A stretch of 64,000 nucleotides of DNA from Cyclina sinensis (taxonomy: Eukaryota; Mollusca; Bivalvia; Venerida; Veneridae). The notes beneath the pieces are model-generated. The model had not been told where the DNA came from and did no database searches. It was given only the letters and a program-made list of their open reading frames with translations. Below, piece after piece: positions 52,713 through 63,915 of the stretch. Within the stretch, counting starts at the first letter, position 1, and each line of letters begins with the position of its first letter. The translations under genes were made by a program, and so were the position numbers. Location of the stretch: the NCBI GenBank assembly GCA_012932295.1, contig JAAONU010000002.1:23529770-23593769 (forward strand), in the 5' to 3' direction.

Positions 52713-54478
52713 ACATTCACAAATGTCGGCAATTAGATAAGTAACAACAGCTTAGCGATTATTTCAGGATCGAAATCAAAATTAAGAAAATTAAAGATTT
52801 TATTAATTAAAAACACAAAATATGATTTTATAAGACGCACTGGTAATGAAATTGTAAAATGTGTAACATCCTGTTCCTAGTTCCTTAACATGATTGACTA
52901 AAGAATTGTTTTTAAATGACAACGCATGTACATACACTCAAAAGTTTTTATAATTTCTTTAGAATAAATATTTTCATCGGCGCTAAGAACTCACAACGCT
53001 AATCAATAAACTAGTGTGTATAGCATATAATGCAGAACAGAACATAACACTATTTTTTATCAAGGTTTTCACATTGGGTATATCAAATGTTTTTTAGTCT
53101 GAAACGAAAGTTAAATGACTCCGGAACAAGAAAATACTTTAGTTTTGTCATAAAGGGGGGAAATCAGATAATACATATAAAAAAAACAACGAACAAGTAA
53201 CTGCTGAGTTCGGTACGTTGTATTTAGCGATATTGTTTTGGGGGACCTAATTTATCAAAGTTATTCCTATAAATTAAAGGAACAATTTCAACAAAAACAG
53301 TCTTGATTATGATGTTGTTATAGAACTTAAGACAGGAGTTAAGCAAATTACCATGTCATTAATAAAGGTGTTGATTAGATGTTGTATGAAACACATGGCC
53401 TGTTACAGTTAAAGTGTTTATCAAGCTAGTGAATAATTATGTCATGATAACAAAATTATTCCTAAGTCAGTTTAACTTTTTCTCCTTATTCTATAGTGTT
53501 AGCGTTTTATACCGTCCGCGACTGACTCACAGATCATCACAGGCATAATGTTAATTATGTACATTAGAAATAAATTTAGTGCCGTGGTTCAGTGGTGTAC
53601 CTAGCGAAAAAAGATTTACTGATTGGAAGGACATGAGTTTGCACACCGTTAGGTCAACAACTTCTTTTTTCCATTCTAAAGGTGTATAGAAGCGTAAAAT
53701 TGTGTTGTTGTTTTTTCTCATGATATTTTGATTTCTCTTTGATTTTAAGAAGAACGGCTTCTTCAAGTAATAAGCGTTGTTCCCGTTTTTCACTTTCATA
53801 AATTTTTTTTTTTCAATGTAATATAACTAATGAATTTGTTAGTGGAATACAAATTGAAAATCTGTTTTTACCAGTCTTCTATGAAACATAACATCCCTTC
53901 ACGTGCTTCGACAGGTCACGTGCATCGCTCAGTAACGGTATAAAATTCAATTTTTCAGAGAAATGTAGGATGAAGAACTGAATAAATCACATATTCAATA
54001 TGCATGAGAATGATAATGGCAGTTATATTAACATTTCTTCTCCTTACTTATCTTTTCTTCGCTTTACATATATTTACCTTACTTCTCCTTACTAATCTCT
54101 ACGCATCATTACTTTTTATATTTACGCATCCTTACTTATCTTTATGCATCCTTACTTCTTATTTGTCTTTATGCATCCATACTTCCTTACGTTTATGCAC
54201 ACCATGTTTTTTGCACAATACGCATGCGCAACTTTAAAACATGTGAAAAATAAGTCTATGTAAAACTGCCAACACAAAAATAGTAAGAATGAGAGTAATT
54301 AATTGATAAATTATGCAACTCTTAATCATTCCAGCATCTTTCCATGACAATAACGATTTCGAAATAGGTAATACAATTTTTTATGCAAAAGCGATCAGAC
54401 ACGGACAGTAGATGTTTAAAAGTAATAATTGAAAATTAACCAAAATACAAAATCAATACTATCATTTTGTATTTTCAG
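52713..54478. other. Interior of CACTA-like element with a pyrimidine-rich minisatellite
   Basis: Mostly AT-rich. From about 54030 to 54195 units such as CTTACTTATCTTTACGCATC repeat with a period near 22 bp; the open frame there is a repeat artefact. Confidence 0.5.
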
Positions 54479-54572
54479 ACAAATGGACCTTCATGATGCC
54501 ATTGCAGAGCTGCAGGAGCAGATGCGAGTCTTGCACGAGTCCCAGAAAAAAGTCACAGCCACAAGACAATGA
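54479..54572 (+). CDS. Terminal exon of an unidentified gene (coiled-coil tail)
   Basis: Acceptor TTGTATTTTCAG|A, then in frame Q-MDLHDAIAELQEQMRVLHES and QKKVTATRQ, stop TGA at 54570-54572. Two AATAAA signals follow at 54578 and 54595. The GC content and codon choice (CTGCAGGAGCAGATG) stand out from the AT-rich surroundings. Heptad-like spacing (L, I, L, M, L) predicts a short coiled coil. The first base of the exon would complete the codon opened by ATGAG at 46707-46711, giving a 32-residue product if joined directly; more exons may lie between. I do not recognise the family. It lies within the CACTA-like element, so it is cargo, a nested host gene, or a retained fragment. Confidence 0.5.
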
Positions 54573-55608
54573 AGCAGAATAAAAGAACAAAAAGAATAAA
54601 ACTTTATGAAATACATGTTGTAAATGTATGTCCGTGGTAGAAACAGTGAAATAACTCACAACAATCCAATAATTTAGTATGTTTATCTGTGCACGTGAAA
54701 CTGGGTCTTATATATAAGCTGTGATCGTAGCAAGTAAAAATGACACTTCCACATAGTTTTTATAAGATTTTAAAAAACATTTCTCATTTATATGTAGTAC
54801 AGCTAAACAATGACCCGTGATTACATACACATACAGTGATACTTGGATTTCTATTGATTGACGATAACGTATGAAACAATACCAATGGCATGAGCTGGCA
54901 AATCTTTGATATTAGGCTAAAAAAAAATAATGTTTAGTTTCTCAGGCCATTTTTATCAAAATTATATGAGGGAGGGCGGAATTTTTTTTTATACCCTCAT
55001 TTTGTTTTTATTCATGATTTTGCACTTAATATGAGGTTTCATATCCCCAAAAATTCATATAAATACAGTTTGAATGATCAATGGCACTGGGTATGTTGAA
55101 ATTACCATCTGTATTAAGATGGTGTTTAATGTGTTGAAGAGTATTAACCTAAAAGATCTACTGAGAGCATTCAATAAAATCAAATCATATTTTACTTTAA
55201 CTGCTCATCAGTCTCTGTTGTATTAAAATACTTTATAATATGCACTTTTACTTGCTAGAACTTTTTTTCTAAACAGAAATAACATGTCATGTGAAAAAAA
55301 ACACAATAAACTTTTTAATTAGAATGTATTTCTACATGTACTTATTTGATACATTACATGAATAATAAAATCCTAATTTAAGACAGTCTAAACACACAAA
55401 AATTAGTCTTAATCTTTTAAAATTACGTCAGGAGAAAGGCATTGACAAAAGCATGGAATATTGTTCTGAAAATAAAATTTGTTTTACAAGCTTTATTTTT
55501 ACCTATTTGCCGCAATTTTGTAGAAAAAAAAAACACAAAAACTTGGCCGTACTTGAATCAATGTGTCGTAAACACTCGCTCGATCGAAGTTGTTGAGACG
55601 CATATATT
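54573..55608. other. Interior of CACTA-like element
   Basis: AT-rich, no further coding signal. Confidence 0.35.
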
Positions 55609-55864
55609 TGTTTGTTTTGGGGTTTAACGCCGATTTCAACATATGTTATATCTCGGCGGTCAGTCCACCTAACCAATAATTGCCAATTTCTCCGCAAGTG
55701 ACTGACTACTGTTCCCACATAATCTACTCTGAATCAGCGGTGAGAGACAAATAAACATAAGACACAATGTCTGAGAACAATTGTCACGGAGAAATTTTGC
55801 CCTGCCCTGGGGTCGAACCAACGACCGAGTAATCTAGTGCTCTACCTATTGAGCTAAGGTTGCG
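55609..55864 (-). mobile_element. tRNA-derived SINE, family A, second copy
   Basis: Reverse complement of the element at 30902-31188: starts GTTTTGGGGTTTAACGCCG, passes GGCGGTCAGTCCACCTAACC and CTGAATCAGCGGTGAGAGAC, and ends in a tRNA-like B-box (GGTCGAACCAACGACC) and A-box (CTCTACCTATTGAGCTAA). It has a small deletion in the anticodon-arm region. Confidence 0.87.
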
Positions 55865-56884
55865 CACCACTATTAACACATTCGGAAAAACTCGGGCGAC
55901 TTCAATAAGTCACTTCGGAAATAATGTGGTAGGCGCCATATTGGACTATTTTATAATACAGGTGGTGTCTGCTGAACTGAAAACATTTCTTAATGCCTCT
56001 ATCTGTTTATACTTTAAATTAACATTTATTTTCATATTTTTCTAATGCATAAGACAGAAACTGCTTGAGTTCTGCCATGTTTGTTTATATTTAATAAAGC
56101 CGAGGCGAATTACCATTTGGTGTATTCATAATACTTACAAACGAGGTCGAATTACCATTTGGTGTATTCATAATACTTACAAACGAGGTCTTTTTACGAA
56201 GTTGTCGGAAAATGCAGAGTTGTTACGTTTGCTATTAACGTAAACAAACTGTTTACCGCGGTACTTCTTGCCACACCGGGAATAGTAAAAAGACGTTTTA
56301 ATAAATAAAAATTTTTTTGCCAACGATTGAAAATCGAAGCGGGCGTTTTAAAATGTATGCGGCGGGACCTGAGAAACAAAACATTAATTTTTTTTAGCCT
56401 TACATATGTTATTGTAATTTGAATATATGTTTCCAAGTGGCCAAGGTTCACTAGTCATTGTTTGCATAACTTCAAGATTGATTTCAGTTATGTTCTTATC
56501 ATTGCAATATGCTTGGTTTTATTATTGATTGTTACTCTTTTATGATCATATTACATTTATTGATAAACTTGTTTATACTATTCATTAAATTCAGAACTAA
56601 TTTGAATTACTTTTGTTTGTGCTATTCCTCATCTTTAACAAGTTACTCAGTTATTTTTTATCATGCTTATGGCATATCTCGTGTACGCCAAGGTAAACTT
56701 ACTGTCTGTATATCTAGTTAAAGAAAGGTATGTTTCCTACCGTTCTCTCAGACATTGCAGGTCTATATTTTTTGGTATGCTTCAAGTAGATACGATGAGG
56801 ATCTTAACTAGTCCGTTCTAGAAAGTAGTAGTAACTACATATAATGATCCCGCACATCATGTACATGTATAATATCAGTCTATA
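55865..56884. other. Interior of CACTA-like element with a 42-bp duplication
   Basis: A 42-bp unit beginning CGAATTACCATTTGGTG occurs twice in tandem (56106-56147, 56148-56189). Otherwise nothing recognised. Confidence 0.5.
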
Positions 56885-57513
56885 TTTGGTTCTCGTATCC
56901 TGTAATATATCATGTCCGTATTCTTGATCCGTACATGTAATATAATAAGTCCGTATATGTGTCATGTACGGTTTTCAGCTTTCCCGTATTCATTGAAAAT
57001 ACAATTCCGTATTTCCTACGTATATCTAAAGTATACAAAGTCCGTATTCTTGCCCCGTATATGTGTCATATACGCTTTAAAGCATTTCCGTATTCTGTGA
57101 AAATACATTTCCGTATATTTGTCGTATATCTCTAGTATACATAGTCCGTATTCTATCCCGTATATGCATCATGTACGATTTTCAGCTTTCCCGTATTCTA
57201 TAAAAATACAAGTCCGTATATCCCCCGTATACTAGAAAACTGTATTTTGTTATAGCCCGTATATGGCTGAAATACGGGTTTTGTACTGTGCGTATATTAC
57301 AAAAATACGGACACATATACATACATGTATATTGGAAGAATACGGAAATCCGTATTTGTAATGACAAATATACGGAGTTCCCGTATACCCGATGTTCCGA
57401 ATACGGATTAGTATATTATGTCTGTATATTATGCGAATACGTCCCGTATATGTCCGTATATCTAAAAAATACGGGATCGTACACTTCCGTATATTGGTGT
57501 ATTTTTTGCAGTG
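56885..57513 (-). repeat. Right subterminal CCGTAT/ATACGG array
   Basis: Dense CCGTAT and ATACGG hexamers increasing towards the terminus at 57513, the mirror of 43056-43905. The final bases TATTTTTTGCAGTG are the inverted terminus. Confidence 0.88.
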
Positions 57514-58942
57514 GATTTGGCTGGACTAAGAAGTAGTTTGGCTGTGAGATAGCAGACCAAAGAGGTAGCTGGACTAAGTAGTAGGTGGGCTGTGAAAAAG
57601 GTGGACTAAGAGGGAATTAGGCTATGACGTAGATGGGCTAAGAGGTAGCTGAACCATGAGGTAGCTGCGCTTATAGGTAGCTGGGCTATGAGGTAGCTCG
57701 GCTAAGAGGTAGCTGGGCTATGAGGGAGCTGGACTAAAAGGTAGCTGGGCTAAGAATTAGTTGGGCTAAGAGGCAGCTGGACAAAGAGTTAGCTGGCTAT
57801 GAAGAAGCCTGACTAAAATGGAGTTAGGCTTGACGAAGATGGGCTAAGAGGTAGTTGCACTATGAGGTAGCTGAGCTTAGATGTAGCCTGGCTATCAGGA
57901 AGTTAGGGCTAGGATATAGTTGGGCTAAGAGGTAGCTGGACTATGAGGAAGTTAGGCTATGAGGTAGTTGGGCTAGATTTGGCTGGACTAAGAAGTAGTA
58001 GGGCTATGAGATAGCAGACCAAAAAGGTAGCTGGACTAAGTGGTAGGTGGGCTGTGACGAAGGTGGACTAAGAGATAGCTGGACTAAGAGGGAATATCAG
58101 GCTATTACGTAGATTGGCTAAGAGGTAGCTGAACCATGAGGTAGCTGCGCTTATAGGTAGCTGGGCTATAAGGTACCTAGGCTAAGAGGTAGCTGGGCTA
58201 TGAGGGAGCTAGACTAAGAGGTAGCTGGGCTAAGAATTAGTTGGGCTAAGAGGCAGCTGGACAAAGAGTTAGCTGGGCTATGAAGAAGCCTGACTAAGAT
58301 GGAGTTAGGCTTGACGAAGATGGGCTAAGAGGTAGTTGCACTATGAGGTAGCTGAGCTTAGATGTAGCCTGGCTATCAGGAAGTTGGGCTAGGAGATAGT
58401 TGGGCTAAGAGGTAGCTGGACTATGAGGAAGTTAGGGCTATGAGGTAGTTGGACTTAGAGGTAAGATGGGTAGCTGGCCTATGAGGCAGTTTGGCTAATA
58501 GGTAGCTAGGCTATGAGTAGCTGGGCTAAGGGGAATCTGGGCTATGAGGCAGTTAAGTTATAAGTAGCTTGGTTATAGGTAGCTGGATTATGAGGAAGCT
58601 GGACTCAGAGGTAGCTGCACTAAGAGGTAGCCGGGTTATGAAGGTAGTCTGGCTACAATGTAGCTGGGCTATAAGGTAGCTGGGCTAAGAGGTAGCTGGG
58701 TTGTGAGGTAGCTGGGCTAAGAGATAGCTGGATTAAGACATAGTTAGACTAAGCGGTAGTTGGGTTTTGAGGTAGCTGGGCTATGAGGTAGTTGTACTAT
58801 GAGGTAGCTGGGCTATGAGGTAGCTAGGTAATGAGTAGCTGGGTTAAGAGTTAGCTTGGCTAAGAGGTAGTTGATCTAAGAGGATCTTGTTTAAGAGGTA
58901 GCTGTGCTAAGAGGTAGCAGGATTATGAAGTAGCTGGGCTGA
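57514..58942 (+). repeat. 16-bp minisatellite, right part, with 462-bp higher-order repeat
   Basis: About ninety units of GGTAGCTGGGCTAWGA type. A block beginning GATTTGGCTGGACTAAG occurs at 57514 and at 57976 and the following 460 bp match closely, so the array has a 462-bp higher-order period at its left end, becoming irregular to the right. Confidence 0.93.
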
Positions 58943-59130
58943 GAGAGTACTGTTTCCTCGACGTTTGAACTTTATTGACATTTTTTTCATAAACTGATTT
59001 CTTTAGAAACTATTTGTAAAAAAATTTCGAAGTTCGAATTACCAAGTACTTTCAGGAAAATATTTAAATGTTTATTTATTAGTTTAGGTCAAGTAAAATA
59101 AGAGCGCATCCCTAAGATGAGAAGAATATA

Positions 59131-59440
59131 ATTAATCTTGCCTGGATACTGGATCTTGTAAGAGACTGGACATTCCTTTCTAGACCTTGATACTGTATCT
59201 TGTAGGTGACTTGACATTCATTTCTATCCTGGATACTAGAACTTGTAATAGACTGGACATTCCTTTTTCTCCTGGATACTAGATCTTGTAGGAAAATAAA
59301 CACTCTTCTCAAGCCTGGATTCTACATCTTGACACTCTCTTCTATTCTGAATACTAAATGTTGTAGGAGAGTGGACACTTTTCTTAGCTTGAATACTAGA
59401 TTTTGTAGGAGAGCGGACATTCATTTGAATCCGCATGGGA
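59131..59440. repeat. Minisatellite of about 45-bp units
   Basis: About six diverged units containing GGATACTAGATCTTGTAGGA and GACTGGACATTC. On the minus strand the units translate to a repeated RNVQSLTRSSIQ-like peptide, which explains two open frames there. Confidence 0.85.
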
Positions 59441-61852
59441 GCATTTCTGAAACTAAGTCCGCGTGGGAGCATGTTCGTTTTTAGGCATTTTTTATGAAAA
59501 TCTGTATTCGAAGCAAAACAAGCCAAACTTAAAGCAGTGGATTCACTTAACTTTCACAACGAATTTTCTATAACATAAACGGTGCTTTCTTACCAGAGTC
59601 AGCCTGGGAACATCCAGAAGAAAAAAAATCACCCGTTTTCAGGCCTTAACTAGAATTATATTCTATAAAAGTTTTTGAAGTATATACAAACCACACAAGC
59701 CAATCTTCGGTGCACAACATGATTTTTTGTAACTCTGCAGATTTCTTATCGGAAAAGACTATTTTATATTTTAAGCAATGGATTGTTGACATAAAAACGG
59801 TCCGCTTGGGAGTAAAGAGCAGGTGCGCGATGACGTATGATGCAGTATCCCACTATTGAGCTAATACATATGATATATTCTCGCCCACTGTAATATATAC
59901 CTCATAAAATACATCATAATTTTTAAAATTTCAAATCAACCAGCGGCCTAACGGCCTGAATTTTTTCAGAAGTTAGCTATCTGGCGGACTTGCGGCCTCA
60001 TGTATTTTGACCAAAAATGACTTAAAATGCGCTTTATATAAATAAATCATTGAACAAAGTACATTAACACTCAATTACACATAGAAATAGAAATTTGGAA
60101 AACTTGATACATTGTTTATCAGTTACTCCGTGCTGATCTATTCTATAAGCATAGGGTAGCAAAAGTCCACAGTTACGTGCATGCATGCGTGTGTATGTTC
60201 TATTGAGCGTTAATGTGCGTTTTCTTTTATTTATCTACATAAGGCGTAATTTCTAAGTCATTTTTTGGTAAAAATACAGCAGACCGCTGGGCCACAAAGT
60301 GAGGAGTGTACTTCCGTGATCCCACTTGGGTGTTTACCAGACAGAAATAAGCTTAACAAGTCAAAAGTAAAATTTGAAAGACAGAACAAAACATGGTTAA
60401 GACTAAGCCTTCGAAACAAGTTCTTGAATTCAGTTCTTTACTTTCACTTTATCTGTTATGTTTAAAGTTTTACCATTTTAACTGACAATAACAGATTTGT
60501 TCGTTGAAAATTCTCAAATCAAGTTTACACGTATATTTAGGTTAAGCTGTACTTTAAATCCTAGCTATAAAGATTATTGTGTTATGTTGACCATCGCTAT
60601 ATATTCAACTTAAGTATACTGCCCACAATTTAATAAGTACACAGTCTTGATGGTTGTTGTACTATATAGTCATTTAATGAAATGTCCAAATACGTTTTGT
60701 ACAATAACTGTAGACATGCAAACGGATTTTTTACATGAGAGTGTATCTGCCATCGTGTGTCTTATTTTTATGCACCTCTAAGTTAAAAAAAGATCAGTAA
60801 ACAGGGAATCTCGAAAATAAAAATTTGGCATGGACGTGTCAAGCATCAATCCTGAAGCAGTCACACAAGGTCTTAACCTAGGCACAGGACCAGTTTAATG
60901 TCGACCAGAATTGACGGAATCATATTATCAACTCTATCACTGTCTGGAGAATGATACTTAGTGAATGACTAGGCGTGTGTATACCTGAGCATGATCAATA
61001 TCGTTTCCTGTAGCGGGCATTGGCACTGTAGGGAAAACAGACCTACATATAATTGAAAACAGCACTCTTACAGCTGAAATATACCAAATGAAATTCTGGA
61101 TGTTTTTGTTCGCCTGTACGCAGATGTGTTGGCCCACACTATATTTTCGTGGACCTACATAACAGGTCAATAAACATCTGCAAACATGAGCGTTCGTTCG
61201 CATAGAATAGCTTGCTTGATTTCCGGACATTAATTAATCAGCCCATTTTTTAAACCAATAACGACCACACAGCTTCTCGAATAAACGGTTCGAATCCTAC
61301 AACTGACGATCCAATGGCTTATTGGCAGCATGAGGCGACGATACCAAGCAGTATTTATGCACTTGTATCCAATAAGTTTCTTTGTTTATACAATCTTTTT
61401 CTTTAAATTCTCATTCGCAATTTTCACCTTATGACTCTCAACTTATCCATGCATTTGTCTGGCTACAATGGTTAAGTATTTCAAATACTAAGTATTGAAG
61501 GTAGATACAATGAAATTTGTTAAAACATTTACATTGCAATTTCGAGCCAAAAACAGGTAGAAATGTCATGCAGAATATATAGTGCCTCTTATCAAATTTT
61601 GAGTAGTATAATTGTCCTTGGCGATTTTAAGTTGACTATAAATTGACCAAGCTTAGTCACTATAAATGGTTTGGCATTGTTATATTTAATATACTGTATT
61701 ATTTATGCTGTTACAATATCAACTCTGACCACAGTATTGATTGCTAGGTATAACAATCAGACAAGTTCAAACTGCTAAAAGTGAAGATCGTAAACAGATC
61801 GCCTTCACTCCGTACCTCAACTAGCATAGGTGTGTTCACATCGAGAGTTATA
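59441..61852. other. Intergenic sequence upstream of the nucleoredoxin-like gene
   Basis: No firm gene. A GC-richer frame at 60265-60465 after an AATACAG has no known domain. CCAAT boxes in both orientations (61311-61325, 61369) about 500 bp before the start codon could be promoter elements but are far from it. Confidence 0.35.
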
Positions 61853-61950
61853 ATGGCAGGAATAAAGGAATTAGTCGGTGATACCAGTAATTGACAAGAA
61901 CAAACAGGAAGTGTCGGTGGAAGATATATGTAAAGATAAAAAAGCTGTCG
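61853..61950 (+). CDS. Nucleoredoxin-like protein, exon 1, one extra base
   Basis: From ATG 61853 the frame reads MAGIKELVGDT and then meets a stop at 61892. Skipping one A near 61886, it continues VIDKNKQEVSVEDICKDKKAV plus one base, donor G|GTAAGT (61951). This matches the start of tryparedoxin/nucleoredoxin domains (leader helix, strand with V-D-K-x-x-x-EV, then the K-x-V-G strand). The exon length (98 nt, or 97 without the extra base) gives phase 1, which fits exon 2 only if one base is surplus. So the extra base is either a sequence error or a disabling frameshift. Confidence 0.75.
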
Positions 61951-62484
61951 GTAAGTTTATTTAACTATACTTTCTGATTAGAAGTGAAAAAAACTGATAA
62001 TCTGCGAACTTTGATGTAATATGTTTTCAATCTCAATACTTTTTCAACATATCACCTATAAATTTCCTCATTAGTAAAGAAATGATAGTTTCAGGGCCAA
62101 ACCTTTTTTGAAAAATAGATTTAGCAGTTTAATTGTACTTCTCATACAATTTATTTTATAATATTATATGTATGAAAATACATGGTAATACTTAAATTCA
62201 TCACAAAGTGTTCATTGACGCTGTCAAACCTGTTTACTCTGAGTTTTCTCTGAGTGTATATGTATAGTATAATAGTATAGTATAATATAATGTGTGTGTG
62301 TCTATGTGTAGAACTGCAGTGAACTTCGTGTGAACAACTCACCTGCATATGAAATCTCGTTTATCTGTGACATAGGTCATAAACAAACAGGTAAAATAGG
62401 TCATAAATAAACAGGTAACAAGGAGGAAAATGAAGTGTTCTTACACATGATATTTACCACTTAGCCATATATAAGGTCAATGTC

Positions 62485-62600
62485 ATTTAGAGGAGCTGTT
62501 GTAGAGCACCGGATTCCTGATCAGTAGGTCGCTGGTTCGATACCCCCCGCATGGGATGAGATTCTTCACTGACTCTCTGTATTCCACATTTTCGGCGCGT
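62485..62600 (+). mobile_element. tRNA-like SINE fragment
   Basis: AGCTGTTGTAGAGCACCGG resembles an A-box and GGTCGCTGGTTCGATACCCC a B-box at the usual spacing; the sequence after it (GATGAGATTCTTCACTGAC) is SINE-like but matches neither family A nor B clearly. The acceptor stem is not convincing for a functional tRNA. Confidence 0.55.
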
Positions 62601-63342
62601 GTGCTGATTTGAACCCAAAATACAGCCATCGTAATGGATGAAGAAAAGGTTTTAAGAACTTGTTTACCATTCAGTGTAATACTAAAAAAAATTAAATTAA
62701 CCTTAAGAAAACTAATCTACAGCACATGAAGTGAATAAAAAACACTAAAGACAAACAAGCGTGAAAATTCACAATAAATATAACCAAATTTCATTTGCAG
62801 GCTGTTTTAGGAAAACAATTTCGTTTTTATGTAAATACAGGAAAAATAAAGCTCAGTGCTTCGAGTTCTGAAAAAAAGACATTATAATTCAAGCTAATTT
62901 GATTTCTTAAAGTAAAAGGTAAAGGATGTTTCAAAAGTGACACAATACACACAGATACACACAGATACAAACTAAAGTCTGCATTAATTCAAGAAACAAC
63001 ACAACACATAACCTGAAGAAAAAACAAAAACAAAAAAACAAGATGTTTTCCTCATCAATATTTGTTTAACTACTAGATCACACGCGACATTTGTCATTTT
63101 CTTCAGACTTTACATTGACGTTCTTTCGTGACAACTCGAGTTATGCAGTAAATTGTATAAAATGAACGAACATTTTATTGACACAAATATCACTGCCTTA
63201 ATTCCTTTCCTGTCAAAAACATACTACTTTTAATTGTTAAGTTGTTATAAGGTTCGTAGCCTAGTCGGATTTATGTAAGTTTGTAGCTATTAAGACGTGT
63301 GCTTGATACATAACTTGACCACACCCTTTTACTTGATAAAAT

Positions 63343-63830
63343 TACAATTACTTGAAGGATGAGTTTCACTTTATTTTAGAATGTTCCATGTATACAGATA
63401 TAAGAAAGCAATATATAAAGTCGTATTACCGTTGTCGACCGAATATGTTTAAAGTCACAGAACTAATGGCCAGCGAAAATGATCATTTAGTCAAAAACTT
63501 TGCAACATATTTTTATAAAGCATTTGAGATAAGAAAATTGTATCTACAACGCTAACTTTTCCAGACATACACAAAAAATAAGAATATATTTGCCATGTTT
63601 TTAATATCGCCCTTGTTGATCTATTCTGCTGTGTTACTGTTGCTGTGATCTCTTATAACTTATATTAGTTTTTGTATCGGTTGTGTATTCTGCATGACCA
63701 CCGCCATTGACTTTTGTGTATGTATTATATTGTTCAAAGGCCATTTTGGCCTAAACAGTGTATTCATTTTTGTATTTTCGATGGAAATACATTGTAGACT
63801 ACTTCTCCTTCTTCTTCTTGTACTGGGCAT
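63343..63830 (+). mobile_element. LINE ORF2 C-terminal fragment
   Basis: A 67-codon frame reads KDEFHFILECSMYTDIRKQY, then RPNMFKVTELMASEN, and AYFYKAFEIR-like ATYFYKAFEIRKLYLQR and stop. This is the Cys/His and helical tail at the C-terminus of many invertebrate LINE ORF2 proteins. It is severely 5'-truncated; the 3' UTR-like sequence runs to about 63830 with a CTTCTTCTT tract. Confidence 0.72.
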
Positions 63831-63915
63831 ACAACAAAATGAAAGACTGTTTACTTTTTATTATATCCAAATATTAAAAAAATCCATTGTACAGTTATAA
63901 CTTTGCGTGTTTTAG

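Larger units (their letters stand above)
43056..57513. mobile_element. Giant CACTA-like (CMC/EnSpm) element, 14.46 kb
   Basis: Termini CACTGCGAAAAATAGG and, inverted, CACTGCAAAAAATACA; the first 36 bases of the two ends match at about 29 positions. The element is flanked by a 3-bp duplication GAT (43053-43055, 57514-57516). Next to each end lies a subterminal array of ATACGG/CCGTAT motifs, in opposite orientation at the two ends. CACT- termini, a 3-bp target duplication and dense subterminal repeats are the hallmarks of CACTA transposons. The flanking DNA on both sides is the same 16-bp minisatellite, and a paralogous uninterrupted site exists at 57961-57997. No CACTA transposase was seen inside, so it appears non-autonomous. 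It contains two SINEs, a TTAA element, LINE debris and gene-like exons. Confidence 0.85.
61951..63915. other. Intron 1 of nucleoredoxin-like gene
   Basis: AT-rich. Holds a tRNA-like SINE piece (62485-62600) and a LINE fragment (63343-63830). Confidence 0.6.

Noticed and set aside
53575..53660. tRNA-like sequence (GCCGTGGTTCAGTGGTGTACC)
   Set aside because: The D-arm-like start is suggestive but anticodon and T arms cannot be folded convincingly.
54004..54237. 77-aa hydrophobic ORF resembling a membrane protein
   Set aside because: It is a translation of a pyrimidine-rich minisatellite.
59112..59526. Minus-strand ORFs with a repeated RNVQSLTRSSIQ peptide
   Set aside because: They are translations of a 45-bp minisatellite, with frame breaks between units.
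60265..60465. Possible exon after AATACAG, relatively GC-rich
   Set aside because: No domain, no donor or poly(A) signal in a supporting position, and no neighbouring exon.
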